Shown: in pieces, positions 18,295 through 27,905 of the stretch
Position numbering within the stretch: position 1 is the stretch's first letter
Layout: each line of letters begins with the position of its first letter
NCBI RefSeq assembly: GCF_013403985.1
Contig: NZ_JABFDF010000003.1
Coordinates: 248,001-312,000, forward strand
Direction: 5' to 3'
Source of the DNA: Winogradskyella ludwigii
Lineage (GTDB): Bacteria; Bacteroidota; Bacteroidia; Flavobacteriales; Flavobacteriaceae
Length of the DNA stretch: 64,000 nucleotides
Made by a program: the position numbers and the translations under genes
The notes under the pieces: generated by a model
Seen by the model: only the letters and a program-made list of their open reading frames with translations
Databases searched by the model: none
What the model was told of the DNA's origin: nothing

Positions 18295-20178
18295 ATGATT
18301 AAGCATTGTCTTTTTATCGTCTTATTTGTCGTAGGATTATCTAGCTGTAGTGAAACCAAGCATCAAGCGATTGCAACTTCAGAAGTTGATCAATCTGAAG
18401 AGACATTTGCAAAAGATAATTATACCAAAAAAGAAGTGATGATTGGCATGCGCGATGGTATAAAATTGCACACCACCATTTATACTCCAAAAGATACCAC
18501 AAAAACGTATCCAATGCTCATGATGCGAACGCCATATAGTTCTAGACCTTACGGAGAAAATGAATTCAAAACCAAAATTGGACCAAATAAATACCTGATG
18601 GAAGAGGGGAATATTATGGTGTATCAAGATGTGAGAGGGCGTTGGAATAGTGAAGGTGTTTACGATAATATGCGTGCTTATATTCCTAATAAAACAGGAA
18701 AACAATTTGATGAGGCTAGTGATACTTACGATACTATTGAATGGTTAGTAAATAATGTAGCGCATAATAATGGTAATGTTGGGACTTACGGAATTTCGTA
18801 CCCAGGATTCTATGCCACTTATTCGCTTTTAGATGCGCATCCTGCTTTAAAAGCGGTTTCGCCACAAGCCTGTATTGGCGATTTCTTTTTTGATGATTTT
18901 ATTCATAATGGTGCATACATGTTAAGCTATTGGAGAGCAACCGGTTTATTTGGTAATATGAAAACGGAGCCAACTACAGAATCATGGTATACGTTACCCG
19001 ATTTTGAAACCGAAGATCAACATCAGTTTTTCTTAGATCATATGCCATTGAGTAAACTGAATAAATTCTACGACAGCACCAATGTGTTTATGGAGCAAAT
19101 AAAGACACATGTGACTTATGATGAATTTTGGCAATCAAGAGGTATTATTCAACATTTAAAAGACATTAAGCCAGCAACTATGATTGTTGGTGGTTTATTT
19201 GATGCGGAAGATTTATACGGTCCATTTAACACTTATAAAGCTATAGAAAAGAATAGCGATAATTACAACACGGTTGTTTTTGGACCTTGGAGCCATGGGG
19301 ATTGGGCTAGAAATAGCGAACGACAAGTGGTTGGGAATATTCATTTTGGGGATAGTATATCTGATTATTTTCAGAAGCATATTGAAACGAAGTTCTTTAA
19401 TCATTTCTTAAAAGGTGAAGCTAATGGAGACACTAGTTTGGCTGAAGCGCAAATGTTTAATACAGGAACAAAACAATGGGAATCTTTTGCAACTTGGCCA
19501 CCAGAAAACACAACAAAAGAAGATTTCTTTATGCAACCATATGAACGTTTAACAAAACAAGCGAATCGTATGCTAGCAACGTCAGATTTTATTAGCGACC
19601 CAATGAAACCAGTGCCATATACGGAAGATATAGGTGTTGGATTTACACCACGTAAATTCATGACAGACGATCAACGTTTTGCCTCAAGACGTCCAGATGT
19701 GTTAACCTTTGAAACTGAAATATTAGACGGAGATATCACGTTAGCTGGTGATATTTTAGCAAAATTGATGGTTTCAACAACAGGAACAGCAGCCGATTGG
19801 ATTGTAAAAGTGATTGATGTATTTCCTGCAGATACTGAAAACACAGACGATGTTCAAGATCACTTAAAACTAAGCAATTACCACATGATGGTGCGAAGTG
19901 AAGTGCTACGAGGACGTTTTAGAAATAGTATGTCAGAACCAGAACCTTTTGTGCCAAATCAAAAAACAGCGATTAACTTAAAGTTGCAAGATGTGTTTCA
20001 TACCTTTAAAAAAGGTCATAAAATTCAGGTACAAGTACAGAGTACATTCTTCCCGTATATCGATGCGAATCCACAGACGTACGTAGAGAATATTTTTGAA
20101 GCGAAGGCAAGTGATTTTCAAAAGCAAACCCATAAAGTGTATAATGACTCATCTATTGAGTTTACTGTGCTTAAATAA
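18295..20178 (+). CDS. CocE/NonD family hydrolase, lipoprotein
   Basis: CocE/NonD proteins are alpha/beta hydrolases of the X-Pro dipeptidyl-peptidase/cocaine esterase class, including alpha-amino-acid ester hydrolases. This one has 627 residues and a lipoprotein signal ending LSSC (cysteine 18), so it is probably anchored in the envelope. The catalytic domain has the nucleophile elbow GTYGISYPG (S168), the acid in GGLFDAEDLYGP and the histidine in GPWSHGDW. The oxyanion tyrosine is probably in RTPYSS. From about residue 390 comes the usual C-terminal jelly-roll domain (FTPRKF..., LAGDILAKLMVSTTG, GHKIQVQVQSTFFPY). The natural substrate, peptide or amino-acid ester, is not evident. A long inverted repeat follows the gene. 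Confidence 0.92.
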   Translation: MIKHCLFIVLFVVGLSSCSETKHQAIATSEVDQSEETFAKDNYTKKEVMIGMRDGIKLHTTIYTPKDTTKTYPMLMMRTPYSSRPYGENEFKTKIGPNKYLMEEGNIMVYQDVRGRWNSEGVYDNMRAYIPNKTGKQFDEASDTYDTIEWLVNNVAHNNGNVGTYGISYPGFYATYSLLDAHPALKAVSPQACIGDFFFDDFIHNGAYMLSYWRATGLFGNMKTEPTTESWYTLPDFETEDQHQFFLDHMPLSKLNKFYDSTNVFMEQIKTHVTYDEFWQSRGIIQHLKDIKPATMIVGGLFDAEDLYGPFNTYKAIEKNSDNYNTVVFGPWSHGDWARNSERQVVGNIHFGDSISDYFQKHIETKFFNHFLKGEANGDTSLAEAQMFNTGTKQWESFATWPPENTTKEDFFMQPYERLTKQANRMLATSDFISDPMKPVPYTEDIGVGFTPRKFMTDDQRFASRRPDVLTFETEILDGDITLAGDILAKLMVSTTGTAADWIVKVIDVFPADTENTDDVQDHLKLSNYHMMVRSEVLRGRFRNSMSEPEPFVPNQKTAINLKLQDVFHTFKKGHKIQVQVQSTFFPYIDANPQTYVENIFEAKASDFQKQTHKVYNDSSIEFTVLK

Positions 20179-20201
20179 TATATAACAATCACATCAGAGT
20201 T

Positions 20202-20314
20202 GTCACTTCGAGTGATTTCGAAGCATGAGAAATTGTATCGAGAAGTTTTTAGTAATTAATGCTTTAAAAAGTTCTCGATACAAAATTGAAAAAAATCAAT
20301 TTCACTCGAACTGA
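20202..20314. repeat. Long imperfect inverted repeat (flavobacterial dispersed element)
   Basis: The left arm, about 50 bases from GTCACTTCGAGTGATT to ATTGTATCGAGAAG, pairs with the right arm from AGTTCTCGATACAA to TTTCACTCGAACTGAC. The loop is about ten bases and the arms carry small bulges. It is the only content of the 184-base gap between the CocE and YheT-type genes. From memory, similar GTCAGTTCGAGTG...TATCGAGAA elements are scattered in many Flavobacteriaceae genomes. As RNA it would form a long hairpin that could also stop transcription. Confidence 0.8.
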
Positions 20315-20362
20315 CGTTTAACATGATTACCCGATTAAAAAACTAAATACAGAATACTGAAA

Positions 20363-21331
20363 ATGCCAGTAATAGAATCAACCTACAAACCACCATTCTG
20401 GGCTAAAAAAAGCTTTGTGTCCACCGTTTTTTCTGGCTTAGCTCGAAAAGTTGATGGAGTAGATCAAACCAGAGAACGCATTATATTACCAGATACCGAC
20501 TTCTTAGATTTAGATTGGAGTTATGCGCAACAAAAATCGAATAAGATCATTATTCTCTTACATGGATTAGAAGGTAATGCGCAACGTCCATATATTACAG
20601 GAACAGCAAAACACTTTAATAACAACGGCATCGATGCTATTGCGGTAAATTTTAGAGGTTGTAGTGGTGATCCCAATTTGTTATTTCGGAGTTATCATTC
20701 TGGTGCAACTGAAGATTTAGATGCCGTGGTACAACATGTATTATCAAAAGGACAATATGATGAAATCTATATTAAAGGCATAAGCTTAGGTGCTAATATG
20801 GTTTTGAAATATGTGGGTGAAGGTAGGGAGCTTCCAACGGAATTAAAATCGGTTATTGCAGTGTCTACACCTTGTGATTTAAAAGGCTCTTGTGGTGAAT
20901 TATTAAGTTTAAAAAACAAACATTACGCGATTCGATTTTTAGCACATTTAAAAGATAAGTTGAAACCGAAATTAGAGCAATTTCCTAATAATATATCAGT
21001 TGCAGATTTTGATTCAATTAAAACTTTAATAGATTTTGATCATGTGTATACTTCAAAAGCACATGGATTTAATGACGCTTTTGATTATTATGAGAAAGCC
21101 AGTTGTCTACAATTTCTTCCAAATATTAAAGTGCCTTCTTTAATTATAAATGCGCTTAATGATTCCTTTTTGTCTGCAGCATGTTATCCTGTAAAAGAAG
21201 CAAAACATAATCCTAATCTGTTTTTAGAAATGCCGAAATATGGAGGGCATGTTGGGTTTATTGGAAAAGGGAATGTGTATTATAACGAACATCGTGCTAT
21301 GGAGTTTGTTAATGAGGTTGAAAACAGTTAA
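20363..21331 (+). CDS. YheT-like alpha/beta hydrolase
   Basis: This 322-residue cytoplasmic alpha/beta hydrolase belongs to the YheT/EMB8 branch. The oxyanion region is HGLEGNAQRPYI, followed by the branch-typical AVNFRGCSGDPNLLFRSYHSG. The nucleophile elbow is GISLGAN. The acid is probably in NALNDSFLS, and the histidine is in KYGGHVGFIG. Family members are thought to be esterases of unclear substrate. The ATG at 20363 lies directly before the conserved PPFWAK segment near the N-terminus. The next gene, on the same strand, begins 24 bases downstream, but its product is a secreted protein with no obvious link. Confidence 0.9.
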   Translation: MPVIESTYKPPFWAKKSFVSTVFSGLARKVDGVDQTRERIILPDTDFLDLDWSYAQQKSNKIIILLHGLEGNAQRPYITGTAKHFNNNGIDAIAVNFRGCSGDPNLLFRSYHSGATEDLDAVVQHVLSKGQYDEIYIKGISLGANMVLKYVGEGRELPTELKSVIAVSTPCDLKGSCGELLSLKNKHYAIRFLAHLKDKLKPKLEQFPNNISVADFDSIKTLIDFDHVYTSKAHGFNDAFDYYEKASCLQFLPNIKVPSLIINALNDSFLSAACYPVKEAKHNPNLFLEMPKYGGHVGFIGKGNVYYNEHRAMEFVNEVENS

Positions 21332-21355
21332 TTTACCGATTAGAAATTTAGAAAT

Positions 21356-23845
21356 ATGAAACAATTTTACATTACAGTTATTTTATTTTTTAGTTTGCAA
21401 TTTTGTTTTGGGCAGATTGGAATTCAAAATATAATAACTGAAGAAGTTGATGGTCCAACCAATGTTATTTCGGCTGATTTAGATAATGATGGAGATCTTG
21501 ATATGGTTTCAATATCAGCAAGTGATAGAACTATTGCATGGTTTGAAAATTTAGATGGATTGGGCGAATTTGGTGAGAAGCAAATAATTTATCAAGATGC
21601 TAATAATTTTCCCATAAGAAAAGCTTTACTTGTATATGATATGGATAATGATGGTGATTTAGACGTTCTTACCGCAGTTCCAAGTCCTGTTATCGTGTAT
21701 GGTACATTATTATGGTATGAAAATAGAATTAATGAAGGTTTCAGTTTTTGGGCAAGTAAAACAATCAATAGTAATATTGGTGCTTCATTTATGCGAATAG
21801 CAGATATTAACAATGATGGTGTAGATGATATAGTTTCTAATGCAATGCATAACAACTATAACAGTGATAAACTGGTTTGGCTTAAAAAAACAGAAACCGG
21901 AACTGAGTATACTGTTACTACAATTGATGAATCAGGAGATAATTTATTGGATGTAACTATTGGTGATATTGATAATGATGGGGATTTAGATGTCGTCGCT
22001 ATGTTCAATTACTCTATTTATTTATACAAAAATTTGGATGGCGTAGGTTCTGACTGGGAAAAGATCTCTATCTTAAATGAGTATAACTACAATAGATCCA
22101 TTGATCTTGTAGATATTGATAACGATGGTGATAATGATATTTTATTTGGTTCATCAACGGACGACAAAATAGCTTGGTTTGAAAATACAAATGGATTAGA
22201 TTCATTTGATGTTGAACATGTAATTACAACGACAATGCAAATCGCTCATCCAGTGGATTTTGATTCCGATGGAGATATAGATATTCTATGTGCAGGTCAA
22301 TATCCAGGTGTTGTAATGCTATATAAAAATATTGACGGGTTGGGCAATTTTAACAATGGACAAATTATACTGAATAATTTACTGTCTGTATCATCATTCC
22401 ACACTTCCGATATAAATGATGATGGTATTTTAGATATAGTAGTAGCGTCAGTAGCGTATAGTTGGAATGATGTTGTAATTTGGGCTGATGTGTTAGGTGC
22501 TTTTTCTAATGAAATTTATGGACTGATTTCGTTCGATTTAGATAATAATGGCTGTGATGTAGATGATATTGCTTTACCTCAAATTTTAATTGAAGCTACG
22601 GATGGCGTTAATACTCTTGCAACATTTTCTGATACAAATGGAAATTTTAATTTATTCACAAATGAAGGTCAATTTATAACATCAGTTCCTCAATTACCAA
22701 ATTATTTTATTTCAAATCCGTCTACATATACTCATAGTTTTGATGGGAATAGTAACACAGAGATAGCTGATTTTTGTATTAAACCAATAGGAGAGATTAA
22801 CGATTTAAACATTGCTATTTATCCATCACAAGATGACCCAAGACCAGGCTTCAACACCACCTACCAATTAGTGTACAACAATATGGGTACAACGCAATTA
22901 AGTGGTTCTGTAGCTTATGAGTTTGATGATTCAAAATTAAACTTCATAAGTGCGAATGAAGCCATAACGTCACAAACAACAAACACTTTAAACTTCGATT
23001 TTACAGACCTAAATCCTTTCGAAACTAGAACCATAGATTTAGAATTTAACGTTTTTGCACCACCAACGACAAATATTGATGATGTACTTATTTCGACAGC
23101 AACGGTAAACCCTGTTTCTGGTGATGAAACAGAAGAAGATAATGTATTCACTTTAGAGCAAACCGTTATAGGTTCATACGATCCAAACGACATCACAGTC
23201 TTAGAAGGAGACCAAATCACAATTGAAGAAGCAGATAAATATTTACACTTTTTACTTCGTTTTCAAAATACAGGTACAGCAAGTGCTATTAATGTAAGAG
23301 TAGATCATGTATTAGATCCTAAATTAGATTGGACAACCATGCAATTGGAAAATTTAAGTCATACAGGTCGTGTGGAAATAATTGACGAAACTGATGTGAG
23401 TTTTATATTCAATAATATCAACTTAGCGGACAGCACAAATGACGAGCCTAATTCTCATGGTTTTATTGCTTTTAAGATAAAGCCAAAGTCTAATGTTCAA
23501 GTAGGTGATGTTTTTAGTGCTGTAGCCGATATTTATTTTGATTTTAATCCGCCAATTATAACAAATACAGTTAATACTCAAATTGTAGAACCTTTGAGTG
23601 TTGATGATTTTAATAAGCAAACTGTTCAACTATATCCTAATCCAACAACTTCTATATTAGAAATAAAATCAAACCAAAGCATTGATAAAATTTTTATAGT
23701 AGATATTAATGGTAGACTATTGAAAGAAATTAACCTATCTAATTTAAACTACGATTTAGATGTTTCAAACTTAACCAAAGGAGTTTATTTCTTAGAGCTT
23801 CAATCTAGTGATTCAAAATTGACTAAAAAGTTTATAAAGAACTAG
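21356..23845 (+). CDS. T9SS-secreted FG-GAP/VCBS protein, seven repeats
   Basis: This 829-residue secreted protein has a signal peptide ending QFCFGQ. Residues about 25-380 hold seven FG-GAP/VCBS repeats, each with a calcium-binding loop of the type DLDNDGDLD; seven repeats make one complete beta-propeller. Then come a carboxypeptidase-regulatory-like segment (about 385-455), a DUF11-like beta domain (about 480-585) and the T9SS-associated DUF7619-type domain (SYDPNDITVLEGD to DFNPPIITNT, about 600-740). A type A sorting tail follows (LYPNPTTSILEI, GVYFLELQSS). No catalytic residues are seen. The next gene is a tandem paralog sharing the whole C-terminal architecture. A terminator hairpin follows. 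Confidence 0.9.
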   Translation: MKQFYITVILFFSLQFCFGQIGIQNIITEEVDGPTNVISADLDNDGDLDMVSISASDRTIAWFENLDGLGEFGEKQIIYQDANNFPIRKALLVYDMDNDGDLDVLTAVPSPVIVYGTLLWYENRINEGFSFWASKTINSNIGASFMRIADINNDGVDDIVSNAMHNNYNSDKLVWLKKTETGTEYTVTTIDESGDNLLDVTIGDIDNDGDLDVVAMFNYSIYLYKNLDGVGSDWEKISILNEYNYNRSIDLVDIDNDGDNDILFGSSTDDKIAWFENTNGLDSFDVEHVITTTMQIAHPVDFDSDGDIDILCAGQYPGVVMLYKNIDGLGNFNNGQIILNNLLSVSSFHTSDINDDGILDIVVASVAYSWNDVVIWADVLGAFSNEIYGLISFDLDNNGCDVDDIALPQILIEATDGVNTLATFSDTNGNFNLFTNEGQFITSVPQLPNYFISNPSTYTHSFDGNSNTEIADFCIKPIGEINDLNIAIYPSQDDPRPGFNTTYQLVYNNMGTTQLSGSVAYEFDDSKLNFISANEAITSQTTNTLNFDFTDLNPFETRTIDLEFNVFAPPTTNIDDVLISTATVNPVSGDETEEDNVFTLEQTVIGSYDPNDITVLEGDQITIEEADKYLHFLLRFQNTGTASAINVRVDHVLDPKLDWTTMQLENLSHTGRVEIIDETDVSFIFNNINLADSTNDEPNSHGFIAFKIKPKSNVQVGDVFSAVADIYFDFNPPIITNTVNTQIVEPLSVDDFNKQTVQLYPNPTTSILEIKSNQSIDKIFIVDINGRLLKEINLSNLNYDLDVSNLTKGVYFLELQSSDSKLTKKFIKN

Positions 23846-23887
23846 TCTGTCATTTAGAGCACAGCGAATAATTTCATTCTCAATCTG

Positions 23888-23920
23888 AAAACCTTTCAAA
23901 GTTAAATTTTGAAAGGTTTT
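23888..23920 (+). terminator. Rho-independent terminator (CCTTTCAAA hairpin)
   Basis: AAAACCTTTCAAA pairs perfectly with TTTGAAAGGTTTT across a short loop and is followed by a T-rich stretch. The same core recurs after the next two T9SS genes. Confidence 0.85.
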
Positions 23921-24033
23921 CTGTTTTATTTTAAATTAATAGACCTCAGGAGTATTTAATATCTTCGATGATGGATTTTGAAGTTTGTAATGGATAATAT
24001 TTATAGTAGTTTTGATACTCTTAAAAATCCATT

Positions 24034-27000
24034 ATGAAATCAAAATTACTTTTTACCGTGCTAATGTTATTTAGTACATATAGTTATGCACAGTTAAATA
24101 TTATTATAGATGACACATTTGGAGCTAAAAATCCATTAAAAGTGCTTGCGGCTGATTTGGATGGTGATGGGTTTAAAGATGTTATTTCTTTAGCAGATGG
24201 TGTGCATTGGTATAAGAATATTGGTGGTCAAGGGAAATTTGATAAACCTCTATTAATTGAATACGTTGATATTTCTGATTTAGAATTCGATATAGATGCT
24301 GCAGATATCGATGGTGATAATGATATTGATTTAGTTTATTTTATTAAAAATCCAGCAGATCTCAATGAGCCAATTTTGGTTTGGTCAGAAAACATAGATG
24401 GCCAAGGTAATTTTGCGGCAAGTCAAACTTTAAGAGTTTTAGATAATGTATCGCGATTAAAAGTTGACCTTCTAGACGTAGATAACGATGGAGATATCGA
24501 TATCACCTATTCAGATTATACAGAAATAGGATGGTTAGAGAACACAGATGGAAATGCTAATTTTACAGATCATATCTTATTATCATCTGCCATAAATTAT
24601 GATGGGTATAGTTTTTCAGATCTTAATGGAGATAATCGAATGGATATCGTGGTAGATTATCAGAATACTCTCGATTTTTATGTGCACAATACCAATAATA
24701 CGGTTACACTTACACAGAATTTAGATACCTCATCTACTGGTAAATATGTGGTAACAGCAGATATTGATGGTGATAATGATAAAGATGTTGCTACAATCTT
24801 ATTGGATGGCGCTAACAGTCAGGTTTTATGGTACGAGAATACAAATGGATTGGGTGTGTTTTCATCTAGAGTTACAATTACTAGTCTTCCTGATATGGTA
24901 GATGCAGATATTGATAGTCTTAATGATATAGCATTTGAGGATTTGGATGGTGATAATAATTTAGATCTGCTCTTTTGTTATCAACCTACGGATATGATAG
25001 GTCTTAATTGGAGTTCTAATCCAACGAATAAAATGACTTGGTATAAAAATTTAGGTTCAGGAAATTTTGGTGCTGAACAAATAATATCATCTTCATTATT
25101 GGGCATAAAATCATTTTTCGCAACCGATATTAATAATGATGCTAATGTTGATGTGATTACATCTTCACTTTATGATCGGCAAGTTGCTTGGTTTAAAAAT
25201 GAAGATGGTCAAGGCACATTTGGTGAACAAGAGTTAATATCGAATGCTTTATTTGGAATTCGCGGTTTAGATAAAGGAGATTTAGATAGAGATGGTGACC
25301 TAGATGTAGTAACCGTTTCTGTAGATGGAAAATTATCTCTTTTTGAAAACACAGATGGTCAAGGTAATTTTGAGGAAGGCCAAGTCATTGTTAAGAGTGT
25401 ATTGCAAACCCAGGGTATCGATGCTATAAATGACCTTAATGTTTCAATAAGTGATGTCGATGGAGATGAGGATTTAGATATTGTCGTTTGGGTGTTTGAA
25501 GAATTAGATTTCGTAGAAGGCAGGTTACATTTATTTACGAATGACGGAAATTTGAATTTTACTGAAAGTCTTCCGATAGAATATGAAGGTTTTAGAAACT
25601 ATATAGCATATAAAGATATTGATGGTGATTACGATTTAGACATTATAGGTGTTATGGGTGATTTTTACTCTACTATTTTTTATCATAAAAACAATGGCGA
25701 TGGTACTTTTGAGGCTGCACAGTCACTAGGTGATGGCTTTAATTTTGTTAGAGCATTAGATTTAGGTGATATTGATAATGATGGAGATTTAGACCTTGTC
25801 ATTGCAGAAACAGGTGGTGATATATCTTGGTTTAACAACGATGGTTTAGGGAATTTTGTGCTTTCTCAAACCATAACAGACAATGGTTATTATATAACTG
25901 AAGTTACAATTGAGAATATAACCAATGATAAAAACAGAGATATTACTTTTGTTGCAAATAATAATAGTAACACTTTAAGAGAAGTAGGTTTGCTAAAAAA
26001 CAATGATGGATTAGGAGCTTTTAGTACAAAAGAAATTTTATTGTCTACTGATGATTCTATTGATAATGTAACATTTATGGATTATGACAATGATAGAGAC
26101 AAGGATATTTTAGCAGGAAGATCTAATAATTTTGGTGTAAATGATTTAGTATGGTATGAAAATATAGGTGTAATCACAAGCAATGTGTTTATCTATAATC
26201 CTTACATTACAATTTTACAAAACAGAAGGCCAAACCAATTAAATCTCTTTGATATTGATGATAATGAGACTATTGATATCGTTGGAGCTTTTACGGATAA
26301 TAGTGTGATGTGGTTTGAAAATTCCTCACTCGAATGGAATGAAATAGTCGGATCCATAACATTTGCAGATGACGTACCGTGTGATGAAGATAATCCACCT
26401 TTTCAAAATATTATGGTCGTTGCGGATAGTGGTGAAAATGAATACGCTACCTTCTCACAGATTGATGGAGCGTATCAATTACTCATTGAAGAACCAGGAA
26501 TATATTCAACCACACCAATAATTCCTTTTTCCGGATCTTTTACGGTTTCACCAGAAATGTATGTCTCGGATTTTGAAGACTTAGGCATTACTGAAAACCA
26601 TAGTTTTTGTGTCGAGCCTAATGGAGCATATAATGACTTAGAAATTTCTATTTTCCCTATAACTGAAGATCCAAGACCAGGTTTTAATTCGGATTATAGA
26701 GTTGTATTTACAAATGTTGGTCCGCAAATAGAGAATGGAACTATAACATTTGAATATGATGGGTCAATGATGTCATATCTTTCGGCTTCAGAAGATATCC
26801 AAAGTGTAACGTCACTAGAAGTTGTTTTTAATTTTCAGGATTTAGCACCTTTACAATCTCAATTTATTGACATCACCTTCACAATTTTACCTCCACCAAC
26901 AGTAAATGGAGGTGACCTTTTGGACTTCTTTGCAACCGTTGATGGTGGAAATGAAGACCTGACTCCTTTTAATAATTCTCATGGTATAAAACAAATCGTG

Positions 27001-27678
27001 GTTAATTCTTATGACCCTAATGATATAAGGGTAATGGAAGGCGATGAAATCACTATTGAAGATGCAGATAAATATTTACATTATTTAATTCGTTTTCAAA
27101 ATACAGGTTCTGCAAGTGCTATAAATATTAATATAGAGCATGAGCTAGATGAAAAACTAGATAGGGAAACCATGAGGTTAGAGGATTTAAGCCATCCTGG
27201 TAGAGTTGAAATCATTGATGGTTCAATGGTTAATTTTATTTTCGATGATATTCATTTACCAGATAGTAACTCAAACGAACCAGGGTCTCATGGACATATT
27301 GCTTATAAAATAAAACCAAAATCAGATGTTGAAGTAGGAGATGTGTTTAGTGCAGTAGCCGATATTTATTTTGATTTTAATCCTCCAATAATAACGAATA
27401 CGGCAACTACAGAAATTGTTGAACCATTAGGTGTAGCTGAATTTGATACGCAATCTATCAAGCTATATCCAAATCCTACAAATTATAAACTAAAAATCAC
27501 ATCAAATCACATAATTGATAGATTATCAGTTATAGACCTTAATGGGAGGCTATTAAATGAAATAATTATCTCACGTTCAGACTATGATTTAGATGTTTCT
27601 AGTTTAACTAAGGGAGTTTACTTTTTGGAAATTCAATCTGGTGTAAATAAAACAGTTAGACGATTTATTAAAAGCTAG
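24034..27678 (+). CDS. T9SS-secreted FG-GAP/VCBS protein, fourteen repeats
   Basis: This 1214-residue secreted protein has a signal peptide (LLFTVLMLFSTYSYAQ). It is a paralog of the gene just upstream. About residues 25-770 hold fourteen FG-GAP/VCBS repeats, twice the number in the neighbour, with calcium-loop motifs such as DLDGDGFKD, DVDNDGDID and DLDRDGDLD; the twelfth (ENITNDKNRD) is degenerate. Two seven-bladed propellers in series is the simplest reading. The C-terminal half repeats the neighbour's order: regulatory-like domain, DUF11-like domain, DUF7619-type domain (SYDPNDIRVMEGDE to DFNPPIITNT) and sorting tail (LYPNPTNYKLKI, GVYFLEIQSG). Its surface ligand is unknown. It has its own terminator. 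Confidence 0.9.
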   Translation: MKSKLLFTVLMLFSTYSYAQLNIIIDDTFGAKNPLKVLAADLDGDGFKDVISLADGVHWYKNIGGQGKFDKPLLIEYVDISDLEFDIDAADIDGDNDIDLVYFIKNPADLNEPILVWSENIDGQGNFAASQTLRVLDNVSRLKVDLLDVDNDGDIDITYSDYTEIGWLENTDGNANFTDHILLSSAINYDGYSFSDLNGDNRMDIVVDYQNTLDFYVHNTNNTVTLTQNLDTSSTGKYVVTADIDGDNDKDVATILLDGANSQVLWYENTNGLGVFSSRVTITSLPDMVDADIDSLNDIAFEDLDGDNNLDLLFCYQPTDMIGLNWSSNPTNKMTWYKNLGSGNFGAEQIISSSLLGIKSFFATDINNDANVDVITSSLYDRQVAWFKNEDGQGTFGEQELISNALFGIRGLDKGDLDRDGDLDVVTVSVDGKLSLFENTDGQGNFEEGQVIVKSVLQTQGIDAINDLNVSISDVDGDEDLDIVVWVFEELDFVEGRLHLFTNDGNLNFTESLPIEYEGFRNYIAYKDIDGDYDLDIIGVMGDFYSTIFYHKNNGDGTFEAAQSLGDGFNFVRALDLGDIDNDGDLDLVIAETGGDISWFNNDGLGNFVLSQTITDNGYYITEVTIENITNDKNRDITFVANNNSNTLREVGLLKNNDGLGAFSTKEILLSTDDSIDNVTFMDYDNDRDKDILAGRSNNFGVNDLVWYENIGVITSNVFIYNPYITILQNRRPNQLNLFDIDDNETIDIVGAFTDNSVMWFENSSLEWNEIVGSITFADDVPCDEDNPPFQNIMVVADSGENEYATFSQIDGAYQLLIEEPGIYSTTPIIPFSGSFTVSPEMYVSDFEDLGITENHSFCVEPNGAYNDLEISIFPITEDPRPGFNSDYRVVFTNVGPQIENGTITFEYDGSMMSYLSASEDIQSVTSLEVVFNFQDLAPLQSQFIDITFTILPPPTVNGGDLLDFFATVDGGNEDLTPFNNSHGIKQIVVNSYDPNDIRVMEGDEITIEDADKYLHYLIRFQNTGSASAININIEHELDEKLDRETMRLEDLSHPGRVEIIDGSMVNFIFDDIHLPDSNSNEPGSHGHIAYKIKPKSDVEVGDVFSAVADIYFDFNPPIITNTATTEIVEPLGVAEFDTQSIKLYPNPTNYKLKITSNHIIDRLSVIDLNGRLLNEIIISRSDYDLDVSSLTKGVYFLEIQSGVNKTVRRFIKS

Positions 27679-27699
27679 ATTATCTAATGTTTTATCATT

Positions 27700-27733
27700 A
27701 AAACCTTTCAAAATCTAGTTTTGAAAGGTTTTT
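27700..27733 (+). terminator. Rho-independent terminator (CCTTTCAAA hairpin)
   Basis: AAAACCTTTCAAAA pairs with TTTTGAAAGGTTTT and is followed by TTTGTTTTA. It has the same core sequence as the terminators at 23888 and 35717. Confidence 0.85.
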
Positions 27734-27905
27734 TGTTTTATATTTTGGCATTTATTTAACATTATCCCGAATATAATAATTTGAAGTAATTAGATATTAG
27801 CATTAATTGAAACTTATGTATAAAGAGTATCATCAATAATTACAAATTTAAATATCCTACAATAGCTTCTAAACTAATTGAATACACCCTTTTAAACCGC
27901 CCTTT

